Source of the DNA: Microbacterium yannicii PS01
GTDB lineage: Bacteria; Actinomycetota; Actinomycetes; Actinomycetales; Microbacteriaceae
Reading direction: 5' to 3'
Length of the DNA stretch: 64,000 nt
Assembly: GCF_000304335.1 (NCBI RefSeq)
Contig: NZ_CAJF01000020.1
Location: 1-64,000, forward strand
Shown here: positions 31,440 through 40,338 of the stretch, in pieces
Layout of the letters: each line of letters starts with the position of its first letter
Position numbering within the stretch: position 1 is the stretch's first letter
Program-made: the position numbers and the translations under genes
Notes under the pieces: model-generated
Seen by the model: the letters and a program-made list of their open reading frames with translations, nothing else
The model's database searches: none
Told to the model about the DNA's origin: nothing

Positions 31440-32723
31440 ATGATGAAGCGCACGCACACAGCACTGGCAACGCTCAGCGTTGCTCTCCTCGCCGTCACCG
31501 GCTGCGCCGGCACGGCCGAGGAGACAGATCCGGCGCCGACCGAGAGCGCACAGGCGATCTCCGATGCCGGCCTCGAAACCCTCATCGCCGCTGGCGGCGG
31601 GACGACAGGTGCCGCAGGCGCCGAGGAAATCAAGATCGGCTGGGTCAATGCGGACACCGGTCCCGGGAGCACGCCCGAGATCACGGCACAGACGGATGCC
31701 GCGATTGAGCTGATCAACACGCAGCTCGGCGGGGCGGGCGGCAGCACCATCGTGCTGGACAAGTGTGAAGTGACCAGCGAGGAGTCGGGCCTGGAGTGCG
31801 GACAGAAGTTCGCGAACGACGATGAGATCATCGCGGTCCTGCAGGGCAACATCGCCACGGGATCCGCATCGTTCCACTCGGTGATGGATGCATCCGGAAT
31901 CCCCATCATCGGAGCGCTCCCCCTCACGGGCGAGGACGGAATGGCCCCGAACGGGTACTACACCGCACCCGGCTCCTTCAGCACTGTCCCGGCGGTCTTG
32001 GAGCTGGTCGGCCGCTACCTGCAGCCGAAGTCCGTCGCGGTGATCACCGTCGAGGGAGAAGTGGTCTCGACCCAGATCGGCACGGCAGTAGCCGCCGCTC
32101 TGCGTGGGATGGGCAGGGACGTGAAGCAGGCGGCCATCGAGCTCTCCGCGACGGACGTGACCGCACCTCTGGTGGCTGCGGGCGTGCAGGACGCCGACCT
32201 GATCATTCCCCTCGTCATCCTCCCGCCCCAGTGCATCGCGGTGGACGCCGCACTCCAGGCGCTCGCCACCGACGCCACCGTCCTGGCGCTCGCGGCGTGC
32301 CAGTCCATCGCGGTGAAGGAAGCGCTCGGCGACTACCCGGCATGGACCTACTTGGCCGCCTACCCGAACCCGGACGTCGAATCGGCGGACGCAGAGGTGC
32401 AGGCCCAGCTGGAGGCATACAAGGAGTGGTATGCGACACTTCCGGCGGCTGAGATGGACGGCGTCATCCCGTTGCAAGGTGCGTTGACACTCCAGCGCCA
32501 CCTCAACGAGGCGACCGAACCCAGCCGAGAGGCCGTCGGCGCCGCCGCGGCGGAGTGGACCGGTCCCGTGTTCCTCGGCTCACCGATCGTGGCCTACGGC
32601 TCGGTCATGACACCCATCCCACTGCCCGCACTGCCGTCGCTCGCGACGCGGGCCTACGCCTACGACGGCGACGGCGGCTGGACGGACGTGACCGACGGCG
32701 CCTGGCTCGGCCTGTCTCAGTGA
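31440..32723 (+). CDS. ABC transporter substrate-binding lipoprotein, LivK/Peripla_BP_6 type
   Basis: 427 residues; tandem start codons MM. The signal sequence HTALATLSVALLAVTGCAG ends in a lipobox with Cys at about 23, so the mature protein is a lipid-anchored binding protein. EEIKIGWVNADTGPGSTPEITAQTDAAIELINTQLGGAGGSTIVLDKC is the start of the branched-chain amino-acid binding protein fold. Such proteins also bind aromatic acids, amides and urea. It opens an operon with a fused permease and two ATPases, under operator site C, so the ligand is probably the substrate of the LLM pathway. Confidence 0.9.
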   Translation: MMKRTHTALATLSVALLAVTGCAGTAEETDPAPTESAQAISDAGLETLIAAGGGTTGAAGAEEIKIGWVNADTGPGSTPEITAQTDAAIELINTQLGGAGGSTIVLDKCEVTSEESGLECGQKFANDDEIIAVLQGNIATGSASFHSVMDASGIPIIGALPLTGEDGMAPNGYYTAPGSFSTVPAVLELVGRYLQPKSVAVITVEGEVVSTQIGTAVAAALRGMGRDVKQAAIELSATDVTAPLVAAGVQDADLIIPLVILPPQCIAVDAALQALATDATVLALAACQSIAVKEALGDYPAWTYLAAYPNPDVESADAEVQAQLEAYKEWYATLPAAEMDGVIPLQGALTLQRHLNEATEPSREAVGAAAAEWTGPVFLGSPIVAYGSVMTPIPLPALPSLATRAYAYDGDGGWTDVTDGAWLGLSQ

Positions 32724-32775
32724 TCGCGCGTGGGGTGGCGGTCACCCCCCGCGCCTCCACCCCACGGGAGCTCCC

Positions 32776-34773
32776 ATGCAATCGATACTCCTTTTCATCG
32801 TCATCGGTCTCGTTCCGGGCGCACTGATCGCCGCGGTCGCCGTCGGACTCGTGCTGACGTATCGCGGTGCGAACATCGTCAACATCGCCACCGGCTCGCT
32901 TGCGATGATGGGCGCCTACGCCTACTACGGGCTCACCGACGGCGGATACCTCTACGGCACGTGGCTCATGCTCGGGCCGGGGCCGTGGCCACCGTGGGCC
33001 GCTCTCGTCGCAGCGCTCGCCGTCAGCGCCGGCCTGGGCGTGGCGTTGGAATTCGTCGTCGTCCGTCCGCTCCGGCAGGCTGCGCCGCTGACGAAGCTGC
33101 TGGCGACGCTTGGTGTGTATCTCACCTTCGGGTCCTTCATCTTCCTCAGCTTCGGCTCCGACGGGCAGTCTCCTGCCTCGGTGCTCGGTCCGGGCCTGAC
33201 CATCCGCGTCTTCGAGATCCCGATCCGCGTCGAAGGGCTGATACTGGCGGCTCTGGTCGTGCTCGTCGCAGTCGCCCTCGCCGCCGTGTACCGCTTCACG
33301 CGATTTGGGCTCGCCACGCGGGCAGCGGCGGAGAACGACACCAACGCGACGCTGGCCGGGCTCAATGTGAACGCGCTGTCCCTGGTGAACGTCACGCTGT
33401 CGGCCACCCTCGCCGGTCTCTTCGGGATCCTGGTGTCACCGATCACCGGGCTCGACCCGGGAACGATCCCCAATGTGATCGTCCCTGCCCTGGGAGCCGC
33501 GCTGCTTGCGTCGTTCACCTCGTTCTCGATCGCGGTGGCCGCGGGACTCGCAATGGGTGTGGCATCCTCCCTCCTCATCCTCGCTCAGGCGCAGTCCTGG
33601 TTTCCCGCCCCCGGCGGAACGGCGCTGACCGGCGTCGACGACCTCCTCTTCTTCGTCGTGATCGTCGTCGCGCTGTTCCTCAGGGGTTCCAGCCTGCCCC
33701 TGCGCGAGAGCCTCCTCGAGAAGCGCCTGCCGCCGGTGCCGGTGCCGGTGCGGCTCCTGCGTCCCGCGATCGCCGTGGCCGTCCTGAGCGTGGCGTATTT
33801 CCTCCTCACCCCCTACGACTTCCGGCAGGCGGGCATCAACACTTTCATCGGCGTCGTCCTCGCGCTGTCGTTCGTCGTGATCATCGGGTACGTCGGGCAG
33901 TCCTCCGTTCTCCAGGTGGCCCTGGCGGGCGTCGCCGGCTTCACGGTGTCGAAGCTCGCAGAGCAATGGGGGATCGGCTTTCCTGTCGGGCCGATCCTCG
34001 GAGTGCTGGTAGCGGTGGCGGTCGGCACGATCGTCGCGTTCTCCGCATTGCGCGTCCGTGGGGTGAATCTGTTCATCGTCACGCTCGCCGCCGCCGTCGC
34101 ATTGGAGCAGTTCGTCTTCCGCAATCCGACGTGGGGCGGGGGTGCTACCGGCGCCAAGGTGTCCCCTCCCGAGATCTTCGGGATCGGGATCGGTCCGGAT
34201 GCCTCGTTCCTGGGCATCGGGGGCATCCCCAGCCCGCTCTTCGGTGTCCTGATCGCCGCCGTCGCCATCGCCGCGTGCCTGCTCGTCTCGAGCGTGCGGC
34301 GGGTCAATCTCGGCCATCGCTTCCTCGCGGTGCGCTCCAACGAGCGCGCCGCGGCAGCCGCCGGCATCAACGTGCGCAACACGAAGCTGACCGCCTTTGC
34401 ACTCTCGTCGGCGATCGCGGGAACCGCCGGCGTCCTGTACGCGTACAACTTCGGCTCGGTGACGGCGGGCAGGTTCAGCGTTCCGATCGCGATGAGCGCC
34501 ATCGCCTTCGCCTACATCGCGGGGATCACCACGGTCCGTGGGGCGGTGCTCTCCGGCACCATGATGGTCGGTGCAGTGGGCGGCTTCCTCGTCCTGGAGC
34601 GCATCGAGCTCCCGTATGAACTGCTGCAGCTGGTCGGCGGGATCGCGCTCGTCCTGACGATCGTGTTCAAGCCGGAGGGCATCGCCGGTGGGCCGCTGAA
34701 GAGCCAGACAGGGCAGCCCACACTGCGCCAGAAGCTGACTTCGCGCCGACCGACCGTGGAGGTGGCGTCGTGA
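32776..34773 (+). CDS. Fused LivH-LivM ABC permease
   Basis: 665 residues combining both permeases of a branched-chain amino-acid type importer. Residues about 1-300 are LivH-like (LVPGALIAAVAVGLVLTYRGANIVNIATGSLAMMGAYAYY; loop FGLATRAAAENDTNATLAGLN). Residues about 340-640 are LivM-like (INTFIGVVLALSFVVIIGYVGQSSVLQVALAGVAGF; RFLAVRSNERAAAAAGINVRNTKL; closing TIVFKPEGIAGG). Two EAA-like coupling loops are therefore in one chain. It lies 52 bases after the binding protein, and its stop overlaps the LivG start (GTGA). The fusion guarantees a 1:1 ratio of the two halves. Confidence 0.9.
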   Translation: MQSILLFIVIGLVPGALIAAVAVGLVLTYRGANIVNIATGSLAMMGAYAYYGLTDGGYLYGTWLMLGPGPWPPWAALVAALAVSAGLGVALEFVVVRPLRQAAPLTKLLATLGVYLTFGSFIFLSFGSDGQSPASVLGPGLTIRVFEIPIRVEGLILAALVVLVAVALAAVYRFTRFGLATRAAAENDTNATLAGLNVNALSLVNVTLSATLAGLFGILVSPITGLDPGTIPNVIVPALGAALLASFTSFSIAVAAGLAMGVASSLLILAQAQSWFPAPGGTALTGVDDLLFFVVIVVALFLRGSSLPLRESLLEKRLPPVPVPVRLLRPAIAVAVLSVAYFLLTPYDFRQAGINTFIGVVLALSFVVIIGYVGQSSVLQVALAGVAGFTVSKLAEQWGIGFPVGPILGVLVAVAVGTIVAFSALRVRGVNLFIVTLAAAVALEQFVFRNPTWGGGATGAKVSPPEIFGIGIGPDASFLGIGGIPSPLFGVLIAAVAIAACLLVSSVRRVNLGHRFLAVRSNERAAAAAGINVRNTKLTAFALSSAIAGTAGVLYAYNFGSVTAGRFSVPIAMSAIAFAYIAGITTVRGAVLSGTMMVGAVGGFLVLERIELPYELLQLVGGIALVLTIVFKPEGIAGGPLKSQTGQPTLRQKLTSRRPTVEVAS

Positions 34774-35528
34774 GCGCAGCGCTCGAACTGCGAGAGCTCA
34801 CCGTCACGTACGGCGGTGTCGTCGCGTTGGATCACGTCTCGTTCGAAGTGCCGCGGGGCTCGCTCGTCGGTCTCATCGGACCCAACGGCGCCGGCAAGAC
34901 GACGCTGATCGACGCCGTCACCGGCTTCACCCGCTCGCGGGGCAACGTGATCATGGCGGATGCATCGCTCGCCGGACTCCCACCCCACAGTCGTGCTCGC
35001 CGGGGGCTCAGACGCACATGGCAGCACGGCGAGCTGTTCGACGACCTCAGCGTACGGGAGAACCTTTCCGTGGCCGCCGATCTGCCGCGTGCCTGGCGGA
35101 CTCTGTCGGACATCGTCCGCGGGCGCTCCGGCCCGGTGGCCTCCGTTGCGGACACGCTCCGCATCCTGGGACTCGAAGAGCTGGCGGACACCCCCGCCAG
35201 CGAGCTCTCGGAAGGCCAGCGCAAGCTCGTCGGGGTTGGCCGCGCACTCGCACCAGCTCCCGAGCTGCTGCTGCTCGACGAGCCCGCGGCGGGTCTGGAC
35301 ACGAGCGAGAGCGCCGAGCTCGGACACGTGCTGCGCGATGTCGTCGACCGTGGCACAACGATGCTCCTGGTCGATCACGACATGGGGCTGGTGATGGGAA
35401 TCTGCGACCACCTCGTCGTCCTCGACTTCGGCCGTGTCATCGCGCAAGGCACCCCCGCCGAAGTCCAGGCGAACCCCGACGTCATCACCGCGTACCTCGG
35501 TGCACCACAGGAAGGGACGATCTCGTGA
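34770..35528 (+). CDS. ABC transporter ATP-binding protein, LivG type
   Basis: 252 residues from GTG 34770 overlapping the permease stop. Walker A GPNGAGKTT (about 35-43), signature LSEGQRKLVGVGRAL (about 147), Walker B LLLLDEPAAGLD (about 168-179) and the H-loop His in LLVDHDMGLVMG are all present. The LivG-specific KTT-LIDAVTGF stretch is clear. It pairs with the LivF protein encoded next (GTGA overlap). Confidence 0.93.
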   Translation: MSAALELRELTVTYGGVVALDHVSFEVPRGSLVGLIGPNGAGKTTLIDAVTGFTRSRGNVIMADASLAGLPPHSRARRGLRRTWQHGELFDDLSVRENLSVAADLPRAWRTLSDIVRGRSGPVASVADTLRILGLEELADTPASELSEGQRKLVGVGRALAPAPELLLLDEPAAGLDTSESAELGHVLRDVVDRGTTMLLVDHDMGLVMGICDHLVVLDFGRVIAQGTPAEVQANPDVITAYLGAPQEGTIS

Positions 35529-36259
35529 CCACGTCCCACGCACTCCTCGAAGTCGACGCACTGGCCGCCGGCTATGGTCGAGCCGGAGTCGTCCGCGACA
35601 TCTCGCTGCACGTCGGCGCCGGTGAAGTCGTGGTCCTGCTCGGACCCAATGGCGCCGGCAAGACCACAACCCTCCGCGCGATCTCGAAGGTCATTCCCGC
35701 ATCAGCCGGGGAGGTGCGCTTCCTCGGCCGCAGCGACAAGCGCGAGCCCGCATTCGCGCTTGCGCGCCGCGGGCTCGGCCATCTTCCCGAGGGCCGTGGC
35801 CTCTTCTTCGGGCTGACCGTCGAGGAGCACTTCGCGCTCTCGCACCCCGGTGAACGGCGGATTTCCTTCGCCGAGGCCTTGACATTCTTCCCGGAGCTGG
35901 AGCGCCTCCGCACCCGGCGGGCGGGGCAGCTCTCCGGCGGCGAGCAGCAGATGCTCGCGCTCGCCCGCGCGATGGCACGCGGACCGCGCCTGCTCATGAT
36001 CGACGAGCTCAGCCTCGGACTCGCGCCCATCATCGTGGAAAGACTGATGCCACGGGTCAGGGAGTACGCGGATGTGACCGGTGCAGGTGTGCTGCTGGTG
36101 GAGCAGCAGGTGAACGCCGCGCTCAGGATCGCCGACCGGGGCTACGTCATGGCGCGCGGGCGCGTGCGCATGACAGCCGACGCGGAGCAGCTGATCGCGG
36201 ACCACGACCTGATCGTGGCGAGCTACATGGGAGATTCGGGGGAGGGAGTCGAAGCGTGA
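35525..36259 (+). CDS. ABC transporter ATP-binding protein, LivF type
   Basis: 244 residues from GTG 35525; the open frame extends upstream but overlaps LivG. LLEVDALAAGYGRAGVVRDISLHVGAGEVVVLLGPNGAGKTTTLRAI is a typical LivF start, with Walker A GPNGAGKTT. Signature LSGGEQQMLALARAM, Walker B LLMIDELSLGLAP and the H-loop replaced by Gln in LLVEQQVNAALRIAD (as usual for LivF). The stop overlaps a small hypothetical gene. Confidence 0.93.
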   Translation: MTTSHALLEVDALAAGYGRAGVVRDISLHVGAGEVVVLLGPNGAGKTTTLRAISKVIPASAGEVRFLGRSDKREPAFALARRGLGHLPEGRGLFFGLTVEEHFALSHPGERRISFAEALTFFPELERLRTRRAGQLSGGEQQMLALARAMARGPRLLMIDELSLGLAPIIVERLMPRVREYADVTGAGVLLVEQQVNAALRIADRGYVMARGRVRMTADAEQLIADHDLIVASYMGDSGEGVEA

Positions 36260-36546
36260 GAGTCAGAGTCGACGACCTCGGCGCGTGGATCGAGAACCAC
36301 CACGACTTCGCGCGGTTCGATCTTGCGACGGACCTCGACAACGACGAGCTCGATCGCATGCTGCGCGGAGCGGATGCGGGGCGATGGGATGGTGATCACG
36401 GATGGATCCGGCGCAGCTGGATCCGCGAATCGGTGGATGACGCCTCCCACCGCTGGAACGAGCAGTTCGAGGAGATGATCGGCTACGCGGCAAGACAAGG
36501 CTGGGTGAGCGCTGACGGGGAGGTGCGGGTTCACCGCAACCGTTAG
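36256..36546 (+). CDS. Small hypothetical protein coupled to the Liv operon
   Basis: 96 residues from GTG 36256, overlapping the LivF stop as GTGA, so it is translated with the transporter. The sequence is hydrophilic and rich in Asp, Arg and Trp (IENHHDFARFDLATDLDND, RWDGDHGWIRRSWIRES, HRWNEQFEEMIGYAARQGWV). There is no signal peptide, membrane segment or metal motif. I do not recognise the family. Codon use matches its neighbours and the overlap argues that it is real. It may be an accessory of the pathway enzymes or importer. Confidence 0.75.
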   Translation: MRVRVDDLGAWIENHHDFARFDLATDLDNDELDRMLRGADAGRWDGDHGWIRRSWIRESVDDASHRWNEQFEEMIGYAARQGWVSADGEVRVHRNR

Positions 36547-36684
36547 TCCGTCGCATGAGCTGATATGGGCCGCGCCGAGTCGATTGCACACCATCCTCCC
36601 GCCGACCGCGAGTGACGCCGGTTCGGGCCGCCGTGGCCGCGTGTCCACCCGCCCGAGGCTTCCTGCTGATGCTGTCAGCCATAC

Positions 36685-36700
36685 TGGATAGCGTTATCAG
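36685..36700. promoter_or_regulatory. LacI operator 1 (TGGATAGCGTTATCAG)
   Basis: Near-palindromic site with central CG, 16 bases before the LacI gene start. It matches the sites at 37802 and 47594 in the pattern TGG-N4-RCGYTRTC. The position suggests autoregulation. The rest of 36547-36684 holds nothing recognisable. Confidence 0.75.
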
Positions 36701-36715
36701 TGACGGAGGACGACG

Positions 36716-37756
36716 ATGACCGAAACCGCCAAGCCGCCCACCCTCACCGACGTCGCTCGTCTGGCGGGAGTCTCGGTTCCCGCGGCGTCGCGGGCGCTCA
36801 ACGGCGGTGTGCGCGGCAAGCAGAGCGGTTCGCCGGAGCTGCGCAGTCGTGTGGAGGAGGCGGCCCGAGCGCTGGGCTATTCCGTCAGCCCTGCGGCCCA
36901 GGCGATCAAAGGCGGCCGCGCCCGTACCGTCGCGTTCATCGTCGCCGATATCGACGACTTCGGCTCGGCCACGATGATCTCGGGCGTCATGCATGCGGCT
37001 GAGGAGCGAGGGGTGTCGGTCGCCGTGCGCACGACGCGGGACGACCCGCAGCGCGAGCTCGACATCCTCACCCAGCTGCGCGGCGAACGGCATCGGGCCA
37101 TCGTCATGGCGACGAGCCGCACGACGGATGCCGCGCGTGAGGCCGCCGTCGGCGAGCAGCTGCGCATCCTGGCCGAGCATGGTGCCCGTGTGGTCGTCAT
37201 CGGCGACAACGACCTCGGGTTCGCGACGGTCACGGTCGACAATCACCAAGCCGCTCGGCTCCTCGCGGACGGCCTCGCGCGCGCCGGACGGCGGCGGTTC
37301 GCCATCCTGTCGGCACCCTCGGCTGAGATCACGGCACGCGACCGCGTCGAGGGCTTCATCGAGGGCCTTGCCGAGCATGGCATCGCAATCGACCAGCGCG
37401 ACATCGTGCATACCGAATTCTCACGCGAAGGGGGTTACGCCGCAGTCGGACGAATCGCGGACCGCATCGGCGACTTCGACGCGATCGCGGCGATGAGCGA
37501 CGCGATGGCGGTCGGGGCGATCGCTCGCCTGCGTGAAATCGGCATCGCGGTTCCGCGCGACCTCGAGGTCACCGGCTTCGACCATGTTCCGATGCTCGGC
37601 GACGTCCTCCAGGACTTCAGCACCGTCGAGGTGCCCCTGGAGCGGTTCGGGCCGGAAGCCCTCGCCCTCGCCCTCGACGACGGCGCCACCGCCGACACGC
37701 GGATCTCCCTGCGAGCGACACCCATCGTGCACGGTGAAGCAGCGAGTCTGGTCTAG
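36716..37756 (+). CDS. LacI family regulator of the glycan locus
   Basis: 346 residues. HTH LTDVARLAGVSVPAASRALNGGVRGKQSGSPELRSRVEEAARALGYSVSPAAQAI is complete, and the effector domain includes VAFIVADIDDFGSATMISGV and LEVTGFDHVPMLGDVLQDFSTVEVPLERFG. It lacks the Trp/Tyr seen in some sugar regulators. It is the first gene of the glycan locus, with an operator before itself, one before the sugar importer operon and one before the secreted lyase 10 kb downstream. It likely represses all of them until an oligosaccharide or galactose-type ligand is present. Confidence 0.92.
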   Translation: MTETAKPPTLTDVARLAGVSVPAASRALNGGVRGKQSGSPELRSRVEEAARALGYSVSPAAQAIKGGRARTVAFIVADIDDFGSATMISGVMHAAEERGVSVAVRTTRDDPQRELDILTQLRGERHRAIVMATSRTTDAAREAAVGEQLRILAEHGARVVVIGDNDLGFATVTVDNHQAARLLADGLARAGRRRFAILSAPSAEITARDRVEGFIEGLAEHGIAIDQRDIVHTEFSREGGYAAVGRIADRIGDFDAIAAMSDAMAVGAIARLREIGIAVPRDLEVTGFDHVPMLGDVLQDFSTVEVPLERFGPEALALALDDGATADTRISLRATPIVHGEAASLV

Positions 37757-37801
37757 CGAAGCCTGGAAGTCGAGTCTCAAGAAATTCTCATCAAGATAGA
37801 G

Positions 37802-37817
37802 TGGCAAACGTTGTCCA
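37802..37817. promoter_or_regulatory. LacI operator 2 (TGGCAAACGTTGTCCA)
   Basis: Near-palindrome with central ACGT located 57 bases before the binding-protein start. It shares 13 of 16 positions with the operator at 47594. It controls the operon from 37874 onward by inference. Confidence 0.78.
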
Positions 37818-37873
37818 CTTTGTTGTACGCTCGCGTGGACGGATGCAATCCGGCACACATCAAGGGAGATCAC

Positions 37874-39241
37874 ATGCACAACGCAATGACGCGCGCGACC
37901 GTCCATCGCCGCACCCGCCGCGCTTCGTTCGTGGCCGCCGGGGTCGTCGGCACCGTCGCTGCGAGCCTCGTGCTCGCCGGCTGCAGCGCCGGTTCCGAAG
38001 AGGGCGGCGGCGGAGCCGCGGAGAAGACCACCATCCGGTTCCTGTACGCGACCGGCGACGAGACCTGGAACTCGGTCGTCGACGCTGTCGTCGAGTCCTT
38101 CAACGAGCAGAGCGAGACCACGACCGTCGAGCTCGACCCGCTTCCGGCAGGCAGCGACTACGCCACGGCCCTCAAGACGATGGATGCCACGGGCAACTGG
38201 CCTGCGGTCGTCGACATGCGCGACACCCTCACGTACATCAACGCCGGCAAGCTGGCGCCGATCCCCGAGTCGGTGACGGAGCTCATCGAGCCCGAGGCGG
38301 TCGGCAGCGCGTCGGACGGCCAGGTCTACACGGTGCCGTACAGCGCCCTGAACGGCGAGATCGGCCTGAACATCGTCTTCAACAAGGACTACTTCGAGGA
38401 GAACGACCTCGACGTGCCCGAGACGTACGACGACTTCATCGACCTGATGGACGAGATCCAGGCGAACGGACAGGTGCCCCTCGCGACAGCGGCGGCCGAG
38501 GTGTGGCCGAGCGATCAGCTCTGGAAGCAGCTCGCGTCTCCGTACTTCGCCGAGTACGGCGACGCCGGCGGTTTCTGGACCGCGGCTGAGAACGGCGAGG
38601 CCACCATCGAGGACCTGCGCGAGCCGCTGCAGAAGCTGGTCGACATCACCGACCAGTACGTGCTCGAGGGCTGGCAGTCGACCGCCGACGCGCAGACCAC
38701 GACGCTGCTCGTCAACGACATGGCCGTGATGGCCACCTCTTCTGCCGGCATCGGACGCCTGAACGACATCAACAAGGTCGACGACGACTTCAACGCGGGC
38801 CTGTTCATCGTCCCGGCAGACGACGGCTCGATCAACGTGCTGAAGAACGCCGTCAACGGCGACACCGCCGGTGGGCTCGCGATCTCGGCCCAGGCGGCCG
38901 AGGACGAGGCCGAGTTCGACTCGGCGGTGGAGTTCCTCGAGTTCTTCTACCAGGTCGACACGGCGAACCTCATGGAGGAGAACGGCTGGCTCGCGCCGAA
39001 CATCGTCGCCGCCGACGAGATCGAGCGCAACACGTCGATCCCCGGCGCCGCGGACTACTTCGCACTGCTCGAGAACCCGAACCTCGCGTGGTACGAGAAC
39101 GTGTCGAACCTGAGCACCTTCAGCGCCTTCAACACCTTCTTCCGTCAGGCACGCATCGAGCTGCAGGACGGTCAGTCGTCGATCGACGACACGATCGCCA
39201 AGGTGCAGGCCGAATTCGACAAGACGGTCGCCGCAGGCTGA
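37874..39241 (+). CDS. Sugar ABC transporter substrate-binding lipoprotein (family 1)
   Basis: 455 residues from ATG 37874 (AAGGGAG upstream). Long actinobacterial signal sequence ending FVAAGVVGTVAASLVLAGCSAG with the lipobox Cys. TIRFLYATGDETWNSVVDAVVESFNEQSETTTVEL starts the MalE/UgpB-type fold. YTVPYSALNGEIGLNIVFNKDYFEENDLDVPETYDDFIDLMDEI is the characteristic hinge block. It captures an oligosaccharide outside the cell for the two permeases that follow. A hairpin directly after the stop probably raises its expression over the membrane proteins. The ATPase (MsmK/MsiK type) is not encoded here. Confidence 0.93.
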   Translation: MHNAMTRATVHRRTRRASFVAAGVVGTVAASLVLAGCSAGSEEGGGGAAEKTTIRFLYATGDETWNSVVDAVVESFNEQSETTTVELDPLPAGSDYATALKTMDATGNWPAVVDMRDTLTYINAGKLAPIPESVTELIEPEAVGSASDGQVYTVPYSALNGEIGLNIVFNKDYFEENDLDVPETYDDFIDLMDEIQANGQVPLATAAAEVWPSDQLWKQLASPYFAEYGDAGGFWTAAENGEATIEDLREPLQKLVDITDQYVLEGWQSTADAQTTTLLVNDMAVMATSSAGIGRLNDINKVDDDFNAGLFIVPADDGSINVLKNAVNGDTAGGLAISAQAAEDEAEFDSAVEFLEFFYQVDTANLMEENGWLAPNIVAADEIERNTSIPGAADYFALLENPNLAWYENVSNLSTFSAFNTFFRQARIELQDGQSSIDDTIAKVQAEFDKTVAAG

Positions 39242-39249
39242 CCGACGCC

Positions 39250-39280
39250 GGTGGTGCCCGGGCGTCGCTCGGGCACCACC
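39250..39280 (+). terminator. Intercistronic hairpin after the binding-protein gene
   Basis: GGTGGTGCCCG (39250-39260) pairs with CGGGCACCACC (39270-39280) around a 9-base loop, 9 bases after the stop. No T tract follows. It probably acts as a partial terminator or mRNA stabiliser, a common device to make more binding protein than permease. Confidence 0.7.
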
Positions 39281-39303
39281 ATCACGGAGCCGAGGAGCTC
39301 TTC

Positions 39304-40338
39304 ATGACGGATCAAAGCGCGTCGCAAGGACAGACGCAGGTGGTCAGCACCGCGGTAGGGCTGACCGGGGAAGGGCCGCTCGAAGGAGCGCCGGAGGGAG
39401 TGCGCGACGACGTCTCGTTCGTTCCCACCGGACCAGAGGCCCAGGTGCGGCGCACCCGCCGGTTCCGCAAGGCCCGCTGGGCGATGCTCGCATTCATCGC
39501 CCCGGCGATGGTGATCTACCTGCTGATGGTGATCATCCCCTCCCTGCAGTCGTTGCAGCTGAGCTTCACCGACTGGGACGGCATCAGCCCCGACTACGAC
39601 TACGTCGGCACCCGCAACTACGAGGAGATCCTCACCAGCGGCCGATTCTGGAACGCCGTCAAGAACACCCTCATCCTCGGTCTGGGGTCGGCGGTGATCA
39701 TCAACGTGATCTCGCTCGCGGTCGCCCTCATGCTCGACAAGCTAGGGCACTGGCAGGGCTTCTTCCGTACGGCGGTCTACCTTCCCGCGCTCGTGAGCGG
39801 GTTCATTCTCGCGACGATCTGGAAGTACCTCCTCAACTTCAACTTCGGCGCCGTGAACGTCTTCCTGCGCGACATCGGCCTGCCCGAGTGGGCGCAGGAC
39901 TGGCTCGGCAACAGCGAGATCGTGGTCTGGGTCATCCTCTTCATCACGTGCTTCACCCTCGGCGGCAACACGACGCTCATCTACTTGGCCAACCTGCAGT
40001 CCGTGCCGCAGGATCTGGTCGAGGCGGCGCGCATCGACGGCGCGAACAGCCGTCAGGTCTTCCGTCACGTCACCTGGCCGATGCTCGCCGGTGCCGTGAC
40101 CGTCAACATGACGCTCGCCATGATCGCGGGCTGGACCATCTTCGACCAGGTCATGGTCCTCACCTCGGGCGGGCCGGGTTTCGTCAGCGAGACCATGGCG
40201 TTCTTCATCTACAAGGTCGGCTTCGGGGAGTACCGCGCTGGCTTCGGCAGCGCCGCCGCCATCGTCCTGTTCCTCGTGGTCATCGTGAGCACCGTCGCGG
40301 CGAACGCGTACATGCGCAAGAGGGAGATCCAGGCATGA
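39304..40338 (+). CDS. Carbohydrate ABC transporter permease, MalF/UgpA type
   Basis: 344 residues from ATG 39304. A hydrophilic N-terminal tail of about 60 residues is followed by six membrane spans (first at AMLAFIAPAMVIYLLMVIIPSL). The EAA loop is EAARIDGANSRQVFRHVTWPML (about 235-256), the ATPase docking site. SFTDWDG and LTSGGPGFVSETMAFFIYK are family landmarks. The stop overlaps the next permease start (ATGA). Confidence 0.93.
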   Translation: MTDQSASQGQTQVVSTAVGLTGEGPLEGAPEGVRDDVSFVPTGPEAQVRRTRRFRKARWAMLAFIAPAMVIYLLMVIIPSLQSLQLSFTDWDGISPDYDYVGTRNYEEILTSGRFWNAVKNTLILGLGSAVIINVISLAVALMLDKLGHWQGFFRTAVYLPALVSGFILATIWKYLLNFNFGAVNVFLRDIGLPEWAQDWLGNSEIVVWVILFITCFTLGGNTTLIYLANLQSVPQDLVEAARIDGANSRQVFRHVTWPMLAGAVTVNMTLAMIAGWTIFDQVMVLTSGGPGFVSETMAFFIYKVGFGEYRAGFGSAAAIVLFLVVIVSTVAANAYMRKREIQA

